Below the pieces are notes generated by a model that searched no databases, had not been told where the DNA came from, and saw only the letters and a list, made by a program, of their open reading frames with translations. 64,000 nt of DNA from an uncultured Endozoicomonas sp. (GTDB taxonomy: Bacteria > Pseudomonadota > Gammaproteobacteria > Pseudomonadales > Endozoicomonadaceae), in assembly GCF_947495845.1 (NCBI RefSeq), contig NZ_CANMAO010000013.1:50664-114663 (forward strand), in the 5' to 3' direction. Below are positions 12,587-24,202 of the stretch, piece after piece (within the stretch, counting starts at the first letter, position 1; each line of letters begins with the position of its first letter). The position numbers and the translations under genes were made by a program.

Positions 12587-12625
12587 CAGGTTGCCGGTGC
12601 AGAAGACGAAAGGTATTGAACATAA

Positions 12626-14098
<1,473 letters not shown>

Positions 14099-14116
14099 AT
14101 AAATCACGAGAGCAAA

Positions 14117-14150
14117 AGGGCGTATTTCTAACCGGAAATACGCCTTTTTT
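14117..14150 (+). terminator. Rho-independent terminator after gltD
   Basis: GGCGTATTTC and GAAATACGCC form a 10-bp stem with a short loop, then a T run. Ends gltBD. Confidence 0.9.
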
Positions 14151-14258
14151 ATGGTGGATTTCCGTGATAACGGGTATAAATGCCGAATCTGATTCATGGT
14201 TGTTTACCGGTAAACGCTGTAGAATCGCTGTTCCGGAATATCGGGTATCAAGGTATTT

Positions 14259-15326
14259 ATGACTCCTCTAAAAAATGACCGCTTTTTACGAGCACTGCTC
14301 AGGGAACCTGTTGATGTGACACCAGTTTGGATGATGCGCCAGGCTGGACGTTATTTGCCGGAGTACCGCGAGTTACGGGCAAAAGCCGGTGACTTTATGT
14401 CCCTTTGCCAAAATCCACAACTGGCCTGCGAAGTGACACTGCAACCGCTGGAACGTTTTCCATTGGATGCGGCAATACTGTTTTCCGATATTTTGACGAT
14501 TCCTGACGCAATGGGTCTGGGTCTCTATTTTGAAGCGGGTGAAGGTCCAAAATTTAAAAAGCCGATTCGCACAGCGGCAGATGTTGAAGCCCTGTTTGTT
14601 CCTGATCCGGAAAAAGACCTGGGTTATGTGATGGATGCGGTGAGAACCATTCGCCATGAATTGAATGGTCGTGTTCCGCTGATTGGTTTCTCTGGCAGCC
14701 CATGGACGCTGGCAACCTATATGATAGAAGGTGGCAGCAGTAAAGACTTCCGCCGCATCAAAGCCATGATGTTCGATCAGCCAGAACTGTTAAAACAGGT
14801 GCTTTCTGTGCTGGCAGATTCTGTGGTCAGTTATTTAAATGCACAGATAGAAGCCGGTGCTCAGGCAGTACAGATCTTTGATACCTGGGGTGGTGTGTTG
14901 AGTCCGGAGAATTACCGTGAATTCTCATTGCATTACATGGACAAAATTGTCAAAGGTCTGAAACGTGAGAATGAAGGCCGAAGAGTGCCTGTGATTTTGT
15001 TCACCAAAAATGGTGGGCAATGGCTTGAATCAATGGCGGATACCGGTGCGGATGCTCTGGGCCTGGATTGGACAACGGATATTGGCGAAGCCCGCCAACG
15101 GGTTGGCGACAGAGTTGCCCTACAGGGTAATATGGATCCATCGACACTTTATGCGTCGCCTGAAAGAATTCGTCAGGAAGTAGGAACCATTCTTGAAAAG
15201 TTTGGTGCTGGCAATGGCCATGTGTTTAATCTTGGCCATGGTATTCATCAATTTGTTGAACCCGATAAAGCTGCTGCGTTTATATCTGCTGTTCATGATC
15301 TTTCAGCTGAATATCACCGACATTAA
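14259..15326 (+). CDS. hemE: Uroporphyrinogen decarboxylase
   Basis: Decarboxylates the four acetate side chains of uroporphyrinogen III to give coproporphyrinogen III in haem synthesis. 355 residues, normal. The conserved N-terminal signature [17 protein letters not shown] is present, as are [14 protein letters not shown] (with a catalytic Asp), [17 protein letters not shown] and the C-terminal NLGHGIHQ. It stands alone between the gltD terminator and a convergent gene. Start supported by the family N-terminus. Confidence 0.97.
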   Translation: MTPLKNDRFLRALLREPVDVTPVWMMRQAGRYLPEYRELRAKAGDFMSLCQNPQLACEVTLQPLERFPLDAAILFSDILTIPDAMGLGLYFEAGEGPKFKKPIRTAADVEALFVPDPEKDLGYVMDAVRTIRHELNGRVPLIGFSGSPWTLATYMIEGGSSKDFRRIKAMMFDQPELLKQVLSVLADSVVSYLNAQIEAGAQAVQIFDTWGGVLSPENYREFSLHYMDKIVKGLKRENEGRRVPVILFTKNGGQWLESMADTGADALGLDWTTDIGEARQRVGDRVALQGNMDPSTLYASPERIRQEVGTILEKFGAGNGHVFNLGHGIHQFVEPDKAAAFISAVHDLSAEYHRH

Positions 15327-15332
15327 TTGAGC

Positions 15333-15366
15333 ACCCCAAGAATCTGGCATTAGAGACTTGGGGGGA
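15333..15366. terminator. Hairpin between convergent hemE and the giant minus-strand gene
   Basis: CCCCAAG...CTTGGGG forms a 7-bp stem with an inner TCT/AGA pairing. There is no good T run on the plus strand, so it may be a weak or bidirectional terminator. Confidence 0.5.
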
Positions 15367-15374
15367 TTCTATGT

Positions 15375-18300
15375 TTAAACTATAGTAATCTGTAGCTCTT
15401 GTTCTGAAAGTAGCTGTTTTCTTTCTTGAACATATGAACTAGGTTCGTAGTGTGTATCAGCTTGGGGACTCATCTCAATCGTAGTTGACTTAGAGAGCTT
15501 TTTCTCTGTTTTACTACTTTCATTCAACTTGGTAAACCTGCGGCTTTCGGCTTCTTGAAGAATGCTCTTTCTGTACTCATTTTTTTTATGTGGTTCAAGT
15601 GACCTCAATTTTTTTCTGACGATGCTGTTCATATACTTATCCATAGTTTCAGGAGGCACTATTTTGTGAAGCTCAGAAAGAGCCATAAATAGCTCATTTT
15701 TTCCCCAGCTATTAATCTTTGGTGCTATTTTATTTATGAAAATTTTCAGTTGTTGTTTGGCATTTGAGTTTTTATCAGTCGCTATATCGTCTGTATCTGA
15801 TTGAAAGCAGGGAACACTTTTTTCCAGTTCATCACGTAACATATTGGCAATGTGATAGTAATGGTTCTCTGTGGGTTTAATGTTTCTGCCATTATCATTC
15901 TGAATATCGGATTCAAATAATTTTTGGAGAACTAACTGGGCTTCTGACTCTTGATCTTTTGCTATTCGAGTTAAAGTTGGCAATCCTATATCTAAAACTG
16001 CCTTAAATTTCTTCCCAGCGTCAGCATGGATTTTCATGGGGTCCCCTTCTTGGGTGATTATTATTTCTTCAAGCATTGAATTCATCATTTCTATACTGGC
16101 TTGAGGTGGTACCAAAGCTCTTCCGCTTAAATGACCAATGATTATTTCTGCAACAGGAGAGTCAATTTTGTCTAAAAAACTGAACATGGTTCGCCAAAAT
16201 TCAGAACCCATCAGGGTGCCGAGTCTTGCCATAATACCTGTTGTATCTTTGATTAGATAAGCGGAAGTTGCAGCCAAAATCTCCCAGTTTCTAGTGGTAA
16301 CACCGAGATTTAGTTCGTTCGCTGTGGCATTAAGGAACATGCTGGTATTAATGGTTTCTTTAAGAAACCAGAGAATAGCAGTTTGCTCCCATTTTGTTGC
16401 GGCTCGTTGACCAAATATGTAATGCCAAAATTTTTGATCATCTGAAAGGCCTCCTGGGTCATACTCTCGTGATATAGTCTTTTGAGCTGATTTTAAGATA
16501 TCCTGCATCATACTTTCGCGAGCGGCATTCGTCGTTCCATTATGAAGCCACTCGATTGTTGAGCTTGCCAGTTGCCATGGCGTTACAGCATAACGATAAA
16601 GATTGAAGGCTTGTCCAGCGTAAGCAATTATCACGCCGGTAGTGCCCGCTACTCTATAGTTGTTACCACTTTGTTTAATGGCTTGCTCATTTTCAATGGT
16701 AGATATTGTTGGGTTTTTACCTAATAAATCTGCCATTAGTTGTTTGCCATAAATATTATCTAAGGCTGTAAGCTGAAAGGTATCTTGTGGCGATCCTTTT
16801 TTGGAAAGGCTCATCAGGGCATGAGTAACGCGTTGATGTGTGGTTTTAATCGATAGGTAATTAGCGATACCTGCTTTTTCGTTAAAGGTGTTAAACCAAT
16901 CCAGCTCTTTCAGAATAAAAAGAAATTGCAGTGTTCCCGATTTGGTGCTGAATACATCCATCATTTCTTTAAGGGTGTTATACCCGAGCATTCTATAAAT
17001 TGTCTTAAGCTGGCGTTGAGTGCCAAGCTTCTCTACTCTGGCCTCTAGTTGTTCCATAGAGTGTGGCCGATCCGGCATTGCCATACCCATGGGGCCAAGA
17101 GTGAAGTATGCAATGACCTGATGGAGTACTTCTGCACCGAAGGCCAATGAAAGCTTACGTTCGTATGGGATTTGTTTGTTCAATGCTGTATCAAGCCAGT
17201 CAGAAATAGTTTCGTAGATGCTTCTGCTGTTATAGCCATAGAGCTTATCTGGAATAGCTTGTGTGGGATTTTGCTTGCGCGCAGCGTGTGTAAGAACCCT
17301 CTCATTGAGGTCTGCAGTCAATTCCTGAAACAGGATTGGCAGAGAAGAGTGAGTTCGCACACTTTCTGTAAACATAGATACATCCAACCCCCACCTTGTC
17401 ATTGAGGCGGCGCTGGTGATTATACTCACAACGGCAGAAAAGGCGTTGCCAAGATTGATGAAGCCGGGGGGGAAAGATTTCATACCGCCAGAAGGACAAC
17501 CAGCAGCATCGCTGTAAAACAGAGACCTCATTGCCTCAAGATTAGAGGTTTGCGAAGCACCTAGTGAACTCTGAATTGATACTTGAGGTGCATTGGAATT
17601 TACGCTGCTGTGGTAAATCTGCTGAAGACAAGTAAAGTCGCCATTAGTCAGATTTGATGCACTCGAAGCGGTGAAATTGGCAGGTACAGGAGTATCGACG
17701 ATTGTAGTGAAGGCATCATGAAGAGCGGGATTGTTTTGTGTTAAATGGCTAAAAAGATGGCGTAGATTGTTCAGGCTCCTGGTCACATCTGAAATAGGTT
17801 CCTGCAAAGACCTCATTAAATCAGTACCCTGCTTTATGGATATCATACTCATTACGGCAACACAGAAGAAACCGCTAAGAAAAACAAACTCACCTTTGTT
17901 TAACAGTTTTATCAGACCTTGTATTGGTTTTGACCCGAGTGGTGAATTACTAAAATGCTTTTCGAAAAACCCTTTTTCAGATAGTTTAATTAATTCGTCA
18001 CTGATTTTTGATAATACAGCTGGGTCTTTCATTTGTTCTACGCTAAAGCCATTTACAAGCGTTTGAATCGCTTTGTTTCTAACAGTACGTTGTATTTCAG
18101 AAACAGTTTTTTCGATATGATCAATGGTTGCTTGTGTGGAATCCTGATTGCTGTTATAGCTTACATAAGCCATCTGTTCTTCAAGGGATTTGAAATGGTC
18201 GTTGTATTTCATAATGGCGATTTTAAAGTCACTGTAATCATCAGTAGTATTATCTTTACCAGGTGCTGATGTCGTCAGTTTAATAGCCATTAAGCTTTGA

Positions 18301-21071
18301 AAAAAGTTTACGGCTTCTAGAGAAGGGGGAAGAGCATTTGCAACTTGATGGCTGAATGCTTCAGAGAAGCTATTCACTATGATCGAGGTTAAGGTTTTTG
18401 CCATTTTCAGTGTATCTGGGTTGCATTCATTTGGTTGATATCTGGGCAATAATGATAGAGCATTCCATATTTCCGATATGTCAGATTTCCAGTCTGTATC
18501 ATCACTTCGATTGTAATTTAATCCACAAAAATTATTGAAACCTTTTAAGGATTTGTCATTCTGTATGGAAATATCCTCTATTAATTGTACTTTGGTATTG
18601 GAAGGTGGAAGTATGCGATTAAGTGCATTTTTTAGTATTGATAAAGGTTGGCATTGACTTAAATCATTTTTTCCTATCAAGCTTTGAATGGTTTCATTAA
18701 AAAAAATAACTGCCTTCTCAGTAAGCTCTCTATCATCAATGGCGTTACAAAATAAAAGCTTGCTATTTTGTAGAGCAAGAGAAGAAAGCTTAAGTATGTT
18801 GTGTGTCGCGCTGGGTATTTGTTGAAAATGGTAAGCTGTTCGAAAATTTTCGGCGGGCGAAAGATTGTTAGTGTGTCGGGAAATATTAAAAGGCTTTTTC
18901 TTACGACGAATTTGAGCCGATATCTCCTCACTGGTAAGTGTATGAATTGATATCTTTGGTTGATTATATTCCTGTTTGTTGGCCTTAGAGCCTGCAGTTA
19001 ATGTGGCAATTAGGTCATCGTTATGTTGGTTTTGCTTGTCGGAATTTGCGATGGCAACTAATTTGCTGAGATAGTTCTTATATGTTTCAAGGTCTGCCAT
19101 CGTCATACTTGGCTGGTCAGATGTTGGCTCTGATTTACCTGCATTTATGCTATTAGCTCTGATAAAGCTTGAAATGCTGGCGATGCAATTTTCATGATAT
19201 GCTTTTTCTTCAGAAGAGATAATGCTTGATATTTCTGACTTTGTTTTTTTGAATGCATTATCGATATTTCTGATAATGAGTTCTTTATCTTTCCCATAAA
19301 ATTCATCTGTTGGTGGGGTTTCGGAGGATAAATAGGTTGAAAGTGTGCTCATGGCTTGAGCAACGCAGTTGTTATAGAGGTATTTTTCGTTTTCAGGGAG
19401 GTGCTTTTTGATTTCAAAAATAATGTTTGAAAAACCATTAATTATCGTACGTCGCACATTTACACGTGACCTTATAGAGTTCTCTTTATCAACCTTATCA
19501 ATATTTTTATCACTGATCAATTCATCAGCTCTTTCTATAAAATCATGTGTAACTTTATTCCAGTTAGCTATGGATTCTTCGCTTTCACTTGTGTTTGCAA
19601 ATAATCTACCTCCTGTGATTAAATTTTTTGATAACCCATGAATGTTGTCGTCCAGACAACTGATATAGATGTCTGTAATTTTTCTGCGTAAATTCGATAT
19701 CACCTCATTGAAGTATTGCTTGTTGTTTTCCGTGTTTATTTTTTTTTGTTCTTCTGTGGAATTGGGCTTATCTTTGTCGTAGGTTTTTGACTTTTTTTTA
19801 TCAAGGTGGCTGATGTCGATACCGCTATCAGTCAGCGTTTTTTTTGTTTCTTTAATAGAATCGTCTGTGTTTAGAAATACTTCAAGCATACGGTTTGGAA
19901 ATGTTTCCCTGACCGCTTGTAGATGTCTCTGCAGGTCACTTCTTTCGCCACTCCATATAGACGGTGAAGAGAAAACACCATCAGGCAGGTCACCTTTTAG
20001 TTCCTTCATAAGATTATTGAAAAAATCTCTCAAGCGTAAAATGTTGTGACTGTGCTCTGTTTTATCCAGAAGCAGGTCGTTGTTTGAAAGTGCCTTGGTG
20101 AACTCTGCCGCTGTTAGTAGGGTATGACTATATAAGTCAGGATTTTCTTTAGGGTTAATCGTATTCCCGAAAATTCCTTCTTCAATATAAAGTAAATTGG
20201 AAAGAATTAAGGAGTAGCCTGTATCAAATCGTCTAATGTGCTTTTCTGCGCTATTTTTATCTGTTGATATATTGATGCCCATAAACTCAAAGAAAGAGGC
20301 TAATGGGCGATCTTTATTTTGCTGGTGGTGATTTTTCTCCAGTAAAGGAGTGTTGAATGACTCCGCTGAGCTTAATATTGTATTTTTGAGATGATGGAAT
20401 ATTGCGGTTGTAGTGAAATTAGTTGGTATTCCCTCAGTATTTAAAAAGGCATGTAATAGCTCATGGTCTGCTAAATCTGGATGTGCATATGTTAATATTG
20501 CAAGCTGCATGAGCTGTTGGTTGTTTTTGCTATTTAGTACACTATCTGCAGCTGTATCGAGAGTAATGGATTTTAGAGTATTTAGTGCATTTTCGAGAAT
20601 ATCTCTTGTGTGAATATTGTGATTGTCACTGGGTTGATGGAATGCCAGCTTTAAATTGATGGTTTTGTAAAGGTTGTTTAATATCTGTTTTGTTTCTTCA
20701 GTGATTGGTTTTTCGTTTAACTTCTCAATCTCAGTGGTAAGGCTCGAAATTAGTTTTTCTGATTCATTGGTTCTATCTATGGTTGATGATATTTTTTGCT
20801 TATCACCATAGGGGATTTCAAATTTAATAATGTCTTTAGGATCTGGCACGCTTCCAGTGATAGTTCTCTGGATGATTGTCTTTGAAATGCTAGATGCTGT
20901 ATGTTCTACAAGTGTGGCCGTGCCAGATATTGGATTAAAACTTGAATTTAATGGTTGTACCCTTCTCGCAGTGTTGGCCTCATATGCCGACGTTGTAGGC
21001 TTTAGGTTGGAACTTGGTGAGTAAGTTACTGGGTGTGATTTAAAATCTTGGTGGAGGTTTACTGTGCTCAC
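15375..21071 (-). CDS. Giant orphan protein, 1898 residues, unknown function
   Basis: I do not recognise a family. The frame is intact for 1898 codons, starting at GTG with AAAGGTAG about ten bases upstream. Seen: a polar, Ser/Thr/Asn-rich low-order first 80 residues with no Sec signal; long alpha-helical, Lys/Glu/Ser-rich stretches to about residue 1040; hydrophobic segments near 1055-1075 (VFLSGFFCVAVMSMISI), 1205-1225 (LGNAFSAVVSIITSAA) and 1480-1500 (VAGTTGVIIAYAGQAFNLY); and a charged C-terminus (about 1790-1898). The DNA is clearly AT-richer than hemE and purD on either side, suggesting transfer. The polar N-terminus plus internal hydrophobic hairpins would suit a T3SS effector or other large secreted toxin, given a T3SS locus 17 kb away, but that is inference only. 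Confidence 0.85.
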   Translation of the reverse strand: MSTVNLHQDFKSHPVTYSPSSNLKPTTSAYEANTARRVQPLNSSFNPISGTATLVEHTASSISKTIIQRTITGSVPDPKDIIKFEIPYGDKQKISSTIDRTNESEKLISSLTTEIEKLNEKPITEETKQILNNLYKTINLKLAFHQPSDNHNIHTRDILENALNTLKSITLDTAADSVLNSKNNQQLMQLAILTYAHPDLADHELLHAFLNTEGIPTNFTTTAIFHHLKNTILSSAESFNTPLLEKNHHQQNKDRPLASFFEFMGINISTDKNSAEKHIRRFDTGYSLILSNLLYIEEGIFGNTINPKENPDLYSHTLLTAAEFTKALSNNDLLLDKTEHSHNILRLRDFFNNLMKELKGDLPDGVFSSPSIWSGERSDLQRHLQAVRETFPNRMLEVFLNTDDSIKETKKTLTDSGIDISHLDKKKSKTYDKDKPNSTEEQKKINTENNKQYFNEVISNLRRKITDIYISCLDDNIHGLSKNLITGGRLFANTSESEESIANWNKVTHDFIERADELISDKNIDKVDKENSIRSRVNVRRTIINGFSNIIFEIKKHLPENEKYLYNNCVAQAMSTLSTYLSSETPPTDEFYGKDKELIIRNIDNAFKKTKSEISSIISSEEKAYHENCIASISSFIRANSINAGKSEPTSDQPSMTMADLETYKNYLSKLVAIANSDKQNQHNDDLIATLTAGSKANKQEYNQPKISIHTLTSEEISAQIRRKKKPFNISRHTNNLSPAENFRTAYHFQQIPSATHNILKLSSLALQNSKLLFCNAIDDRELTEKAVIFFNETIQSLIGKNDLSQCQPLSILKNALNRILPPSNTKVQLIEDISIQNDKSLKGFNNFCGLNYNRSDDTDWKSDISEIWNALSLLPRYQPNECNPDTLKMAKTLTSIIVNSFSEAFSHQVANALPPSLEAVNFFQSLMAIKLTTSAPGKDNTTDDYSDFKIAIMKYNDHFKSLEEQMAYVSYNSNQDSTQATIDHIEKTVSEIQRTVRNKAIQTLVNGFSVEQMKDPAVLSKISDELIKLSEKGFFEKHFSNSPLGSKPIQGLIKLLNKGEFVFLSGFFCVAVMSMISIKQGTDLMRSLQEPISDVTRSLNNLRHLFSHLTQNNPALHDAFTTIVDTPVPANFTASSASNLTNGDFTCLQQIYHSSVNSNAPQVSIQSSLGASQTSNLEAMRSLFYSDAAGCPSGGMKSFPPGFINLGNAFSAVVSIITSAASMTRWGLDVSMFTESVRTHSSLPILFQELTADLNERVLTHAARKQNPTQAIPDKLYGYNSRSIYETISDWLDTALNKQIPYERKLSLAFGAEVLHQVIAYFTLGPMGMAMPDRPHSMEQLEARVEKLGTQRQLKTIYRMLGYNTLKEMMDVFSTKSGTLQFLFILKELDWFNTFNEKAGIANYLSIKTTHQRVTHALMSLSKKGSPQDTFQLTALDNIYGKQLMADLLGKNPTISTIENEQAIKQSGNNYRVAGTTGVIIAYAGQAFNLYRYAVTPWQLASSTIEWLHNGTTNAARESMMQDILKSAQKTISREYDPGGLSDDQKFWHYIFGQRAATKWEQTAILWFLKETINTSMFLNATANELNLGVTTRNWEILAATSAYLIKDTTGIMARLGTLMGSEFWRTMFSFLDKIDSPVAEIIIGHLSGRALVPPQASIEMMNSMLEEIIITQEGDPMKIHADAGKKFKAVLDIGLPTLTRIAKDQESEAQLVLQKLFESDIQNDNGRNIKPTENHYYHIANMLRDELEKSVPCFQSDTDDIATDKNSNAKQQLKIFINKIAPKINSWGKNELFMALSELHKIVPPETMDKYMNSIVRKKLRSLEPHKKNEYRKSILQEAESRRFTKLNESSKTEKKLSKSTTIEMSPQADTHYEPSSYVQERKQLLSEQELQITIV

Positions 21072-21712
21072 TTAGGACTACCTTTGAAGGAATGAGGGAT
21101 AGGTGGTTTTAATAATTTGATATGTTGATTTATTTTACTTTGATACTAGGTACCGGACGCGATAACAACGGAAACTTGTTGTCATACTGGTGATAACAGT
21201 CTTATAGTGGTTTCTTAAATTATTTATTTTTATATTGGATTGGTTTAGCATTATTTTACCCTCCTTTTTTATTGATGATTTATGGTTTAAATTAATAGTG
21301 GCAGTGGCATAAGTTTATTCAGTTTAATCAAAGATAGTGAATGGGTATATTGTCAATATTATTTATTCAGATTGATCTGTTGAACAGAAAGTCAATTTTA
21401 AGGTTAATGATAGTTTACGTAAAAGCTTTTTTTTTAAATTTGGTGGGTTTTTCTTCATTCGCAGATTGTTTTTATTATAAATTGTTTTAAGCTTTATCGT
21501 CTGTTAGTAACTGCTCAAAAGTTGTGGTAGATTTCGCAGTGATGTCTCTGCAGCCCAATAACAAAAATTAGGAATTTTTAGGAAGTGTGTTTATATTACC
21601 AAAAAATGAGCAGTTGCGTCCGTTTTTGATTGCTTTATTGGTGAATGCATGATTTGGTTTCAATGCTTTGTTTCGTACTAATATCTTGGTTGTGGATCTA
21701 GGTGTTAGAAGG
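21072..21712. other. AT-rich gene-free region
   Basis: About 640 bases with many A/T runs and no credible open frame on either strand. It presumably carries the promoter of the giant minus-strand gene and the 3' end of the kinase transcript. No terminator, repeat array or RNA gene was recognised. The composition matches the giant gene rather than the purine genes. Confidence 0.5.
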
Positions 21713-24040
21713 TTAATTGGTTTTTTTAAGTATCTTAAATAATGCTTTTTTCACGGTAAACCGAGTGACAGGCTTTGTTAGTAGAGAGCTAATTCCAAGT
21801 TTATCGATATCTTCTGTATTGGGTAGTGTTGTAACACCCGTGAGCATAATGAAAGAGGGAGGTGTTAGCGTGTTCTTATCCTGGCTGATTCTCTCTGCTA
21901 TTTGAATTCCCTTGAGGCCTGGCATTTGATGATCGGCAATAACCACGTCATAAGGTCGTTCAAGATATGATGCAGTGCGGATCATAGCAAGTGCTGTAAG
22001 ACCATCTTCTGCTTCATCTACCATCAGGTCCAACAGCTTGCACTGCTGTTGCAGTACTTTCCTGCAGGTTGAGCTGTCATCAGCGATAAGCACTCTCATT
22101 TGGCTATATTCGTTATCGTTCTTTTTCTCCTGCTCTGGCTCTTCTTTGCTTGTTTCTGTATAGGGGGTGAAGAGGCTGATAGAGTTGGTATGTCTGACAA
22201 TGTCCCCATCCATTTCTTTGAGCAGTTTCTTGGCAAGGAATAGATTTAGCGCTGAACTGGCTTCTACTTCCCCTTCATTTGTATCTTGATTGATGTCGTT
22301 GTTATATCCCCAATGTTCAATATAGCGACTTGCAGGCAGGCGTAATTCAATCCGCATTTTGCCAACAGTCTCTTTTTTAACACTAAGAATGAGTTCACCA
22401 TTTTCAGCTTGGTTTAATGCGTAGAAGCAGGTGGCCTCTAATATCAGAAAAAAACGGCTGTCATTGAAGTAGCATTCTGAGGAGATGTCTTCTGCGATGG
22501 AGTAAATCAGCTCTACGTTCTTCTGTTCAGCCCGGTAGAGTAGTCTACTGGTTACTTCATCAATAGTGTCCTGCAGGTTTAATAACTGGCTATCACTGGG
22601 GCTTCTCACTTTGTTTGTCTTGATATTGGAAGCCAGCAGGTTGATCAAGTTGCCCAGCTCATGCCCGGAATATCTAAGTGTTTGTACATAGTCTTCTTGT
22701 TTTGGAGTGAGCGAGGTGCTTTGTAATAGCTCTGTCATACCCATGACGCCGTTTAATGGGGTACGGAGTTCATGTCCGATTTGTTTCACCACCTCGCGAC
22801 TGAACAGTTCGGGATGATGCTGTTTATAACGATCTTGACTTTGCCTCAGTATGGTTTTTTTAAATCGGGTTGGGATCGTAACGTAGCCCATGGTGATGGT
22901 CATCGTGTACAACAGTATCCAGGTGGCATCATCTAATGGAACAGCAATGCTACCAGAGCCGGAAAGTGTGTAAAAAAACTGGCTCAGGGCAAGGGGAATA
23001 AACGTCCAGGGAGGTGCAGTCCGACATTCTCGTTTAACCAGCCAGAAAGAAAAGCAGAAAGTCACCGTGCTGATAAGCATTAATAATGACATTGGCGTAT
23101 TCATGAGGCTATTCGAAGCCAATGGTATGAACAGAAGGCATATGAGATGCAGTATGGATAGGCCGTTGATGAAACGAACCAGCTGTGGCCACTCTCTATC
23201 TAATAGGTTGACCGATATGCGGTGAAAGCTAAGGCCTAGAAATAAGATGGATGCTTTAAAGAGCATGTTTTGTAATTCGATACTGCTATGTAGCCACGAG
23301 CACAGATAACCTTGCCATGAGCAGATAAAAAGTAGAACACAGACCATATTAATGGCTGTATAACCGTGGAGTGCACTGAGTCGTCTTGCTTCGATATTTT
23401 TAGCGGTAAGAGTGACGTTCTGTTTCGATAAATAGGATAGGCATATGTTGGCAATAATAATGGCGATTAATAGACCACTTAAAAGTGCGGTTTTACCCAA
23501 TCGTGTGTTTTGTTCTGCCAGATACTGGTCCAGGCTACTTAAACGAATGCCTTTAAACAGTTCGGGTTGGTGGCGGGTTTTCAGGAATATTGTGGCTTTT
23601 TCGTTAGGGTTTAACGTGAAACTGGTGGTTCCATATTGATCAAATTGCAGGGCAGATATGTTCTTTTGCTCGGTAAGTGAGTGTTCTTTTTCAATGTACA
23701 GTTCTTTGCTGGGCTGTAATTGATAATCCACGGACAATACGGGGGTGACTTGATTAGCAGTATTATTACGAACGGGGATACGGAGCCAAAAGTGCCCGGA
23801 TGTATCTTTTGAGCTTATGCTGCCGTACTGGTATGGGGTAAAGTGATATTTGTAGTCATCCCCGGTGAGCTGTTCAATACTGAGTGGTGTGCTGTCTTCA
23901 ATCAGGTAGCAAACACTGCCATCGGAAGAAAAGGTAAACGATGGGTTGAAAATTTCAATAGCCGTGGTGGCCATGGCCGTGAAAGGTAATAGCAGAAAAA
24001 GTATAAGTGTCCATAAGTACCTATGGGCTTTGGTAAACAC
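21713..24040 (-). CDS. RetS-like hybrid sensor histidine kinase (7TMR-DISM, HisKA, REC)
   Basis: Inner-membrane signalling protein of 775 residues. Order: signal peptide (about 1-24), periplasmic DISMED2-type beta domain with FWLRIPVRN (about 30-165), seven membrane helices (about 185-395), HisKA dimerisation helix with H-box IGHELRTPLNGVMGM (His near 421), a region in the ATPase position, and a C-terminal receiver with LIADDSS, phospho-acceptor VVIADHQMPG (Asp near 700) and LTKPV. The ATPase region lacks the DxGxG and GxG nucleotide motifs, and its N-box is EATCFYALNQAENGE instead of the usual NLxxNAxKFT. The layout resembles Pseudomonas RetS, which modulates GacS by dimerising. GTG start with a weak ribosome site. 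Confidence 0.85.
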   Translation of the reverse strand: MFTKAHRYLWTLILFLLLPFTAMATTAIEIFNPSFTFSSDGSVCYLIEDSTPLSIEQLTGDDYKYHFTPYQYGSISSKDTSGHFWLRIPVRNNTANQVTPVLSVDYQLQPSKELYIEKEHSLTEQKNISALQFDQYGTTSFTLNPNEKATIFLKTRHQPELFKGIRLSSLDQYLAEQNTRLGKTALLSGLLIAIIIANICLSYLSKQNVTLTAKNIEARRLSALHGYTAINMVCVLLFICSWQGYLCSWLHSSIELQNMLFKASILFLGLSFHRISVNLLDREWPQLVRFINGLSILHLICLLFIPLASNSLMNTPMSLLMLISTVTFCFSFWLVKRECRTAPPWTFIPLALSQFFYTLSGSGSIAVPLDDATWILLYTMTITMGYVTIPTRFKKTILRQSQDRYKQHHPELFSREVVKQIGHELRTPLNGVMGMTELLQSTSLTPKQEDYVQTLRYSGHELGNLINLLASNIKTNKVRSPSDSQLLNLQDTIDEVTSRLLYRAEQKNVELIYSIAEDISSECYFNDSRFFLILEATCFYALNQAENGELILSVKKETVGKMRIELRLPASRYIEHWGYNNDINQDTNEGEVEASSALNLFLAKKLLKEMDGDIVRHTNSISLFTPYTETSKEEPEQEKKNDNEYSQMRVLIADDSSTCRKVLQQQCKLLDLMVDEAEDGLTALAMIRTASYLERPYDVVIADHQMPGLKGIQIAERISQDKNTLTPPSFIMLTGVTTLPNTEDIDKLGISSLLTKPVTRFTVKKALFKILKKTN

Positions 24041-24154
24041 TCTGAAAAAGTCCGTTTCTCTTTATTCTTGGCCTGATTATACGTTAAGCATTTTTCTCAG
24101 ACAGTGATTCAGTCGACGCTTTGGGTTGAGTTAGCATTCCCCTCAATTCCCCAA

Positions 24155-24194
24155 AACCCTGTAAGCACACTCATTGATGATGCTTACAGGGTAT
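24155..24194 (-). terminator. Rho-independent terminator after purD
   Basis: CCCTGTAAGCA and TGCTTACAGGG form an 11-bp stem; on the minus strand it is followed by TTTT. Ends the purHD transcript. Confidence 0.8.
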
Positions 24195-24202
24195 AATGGC
24201 CT

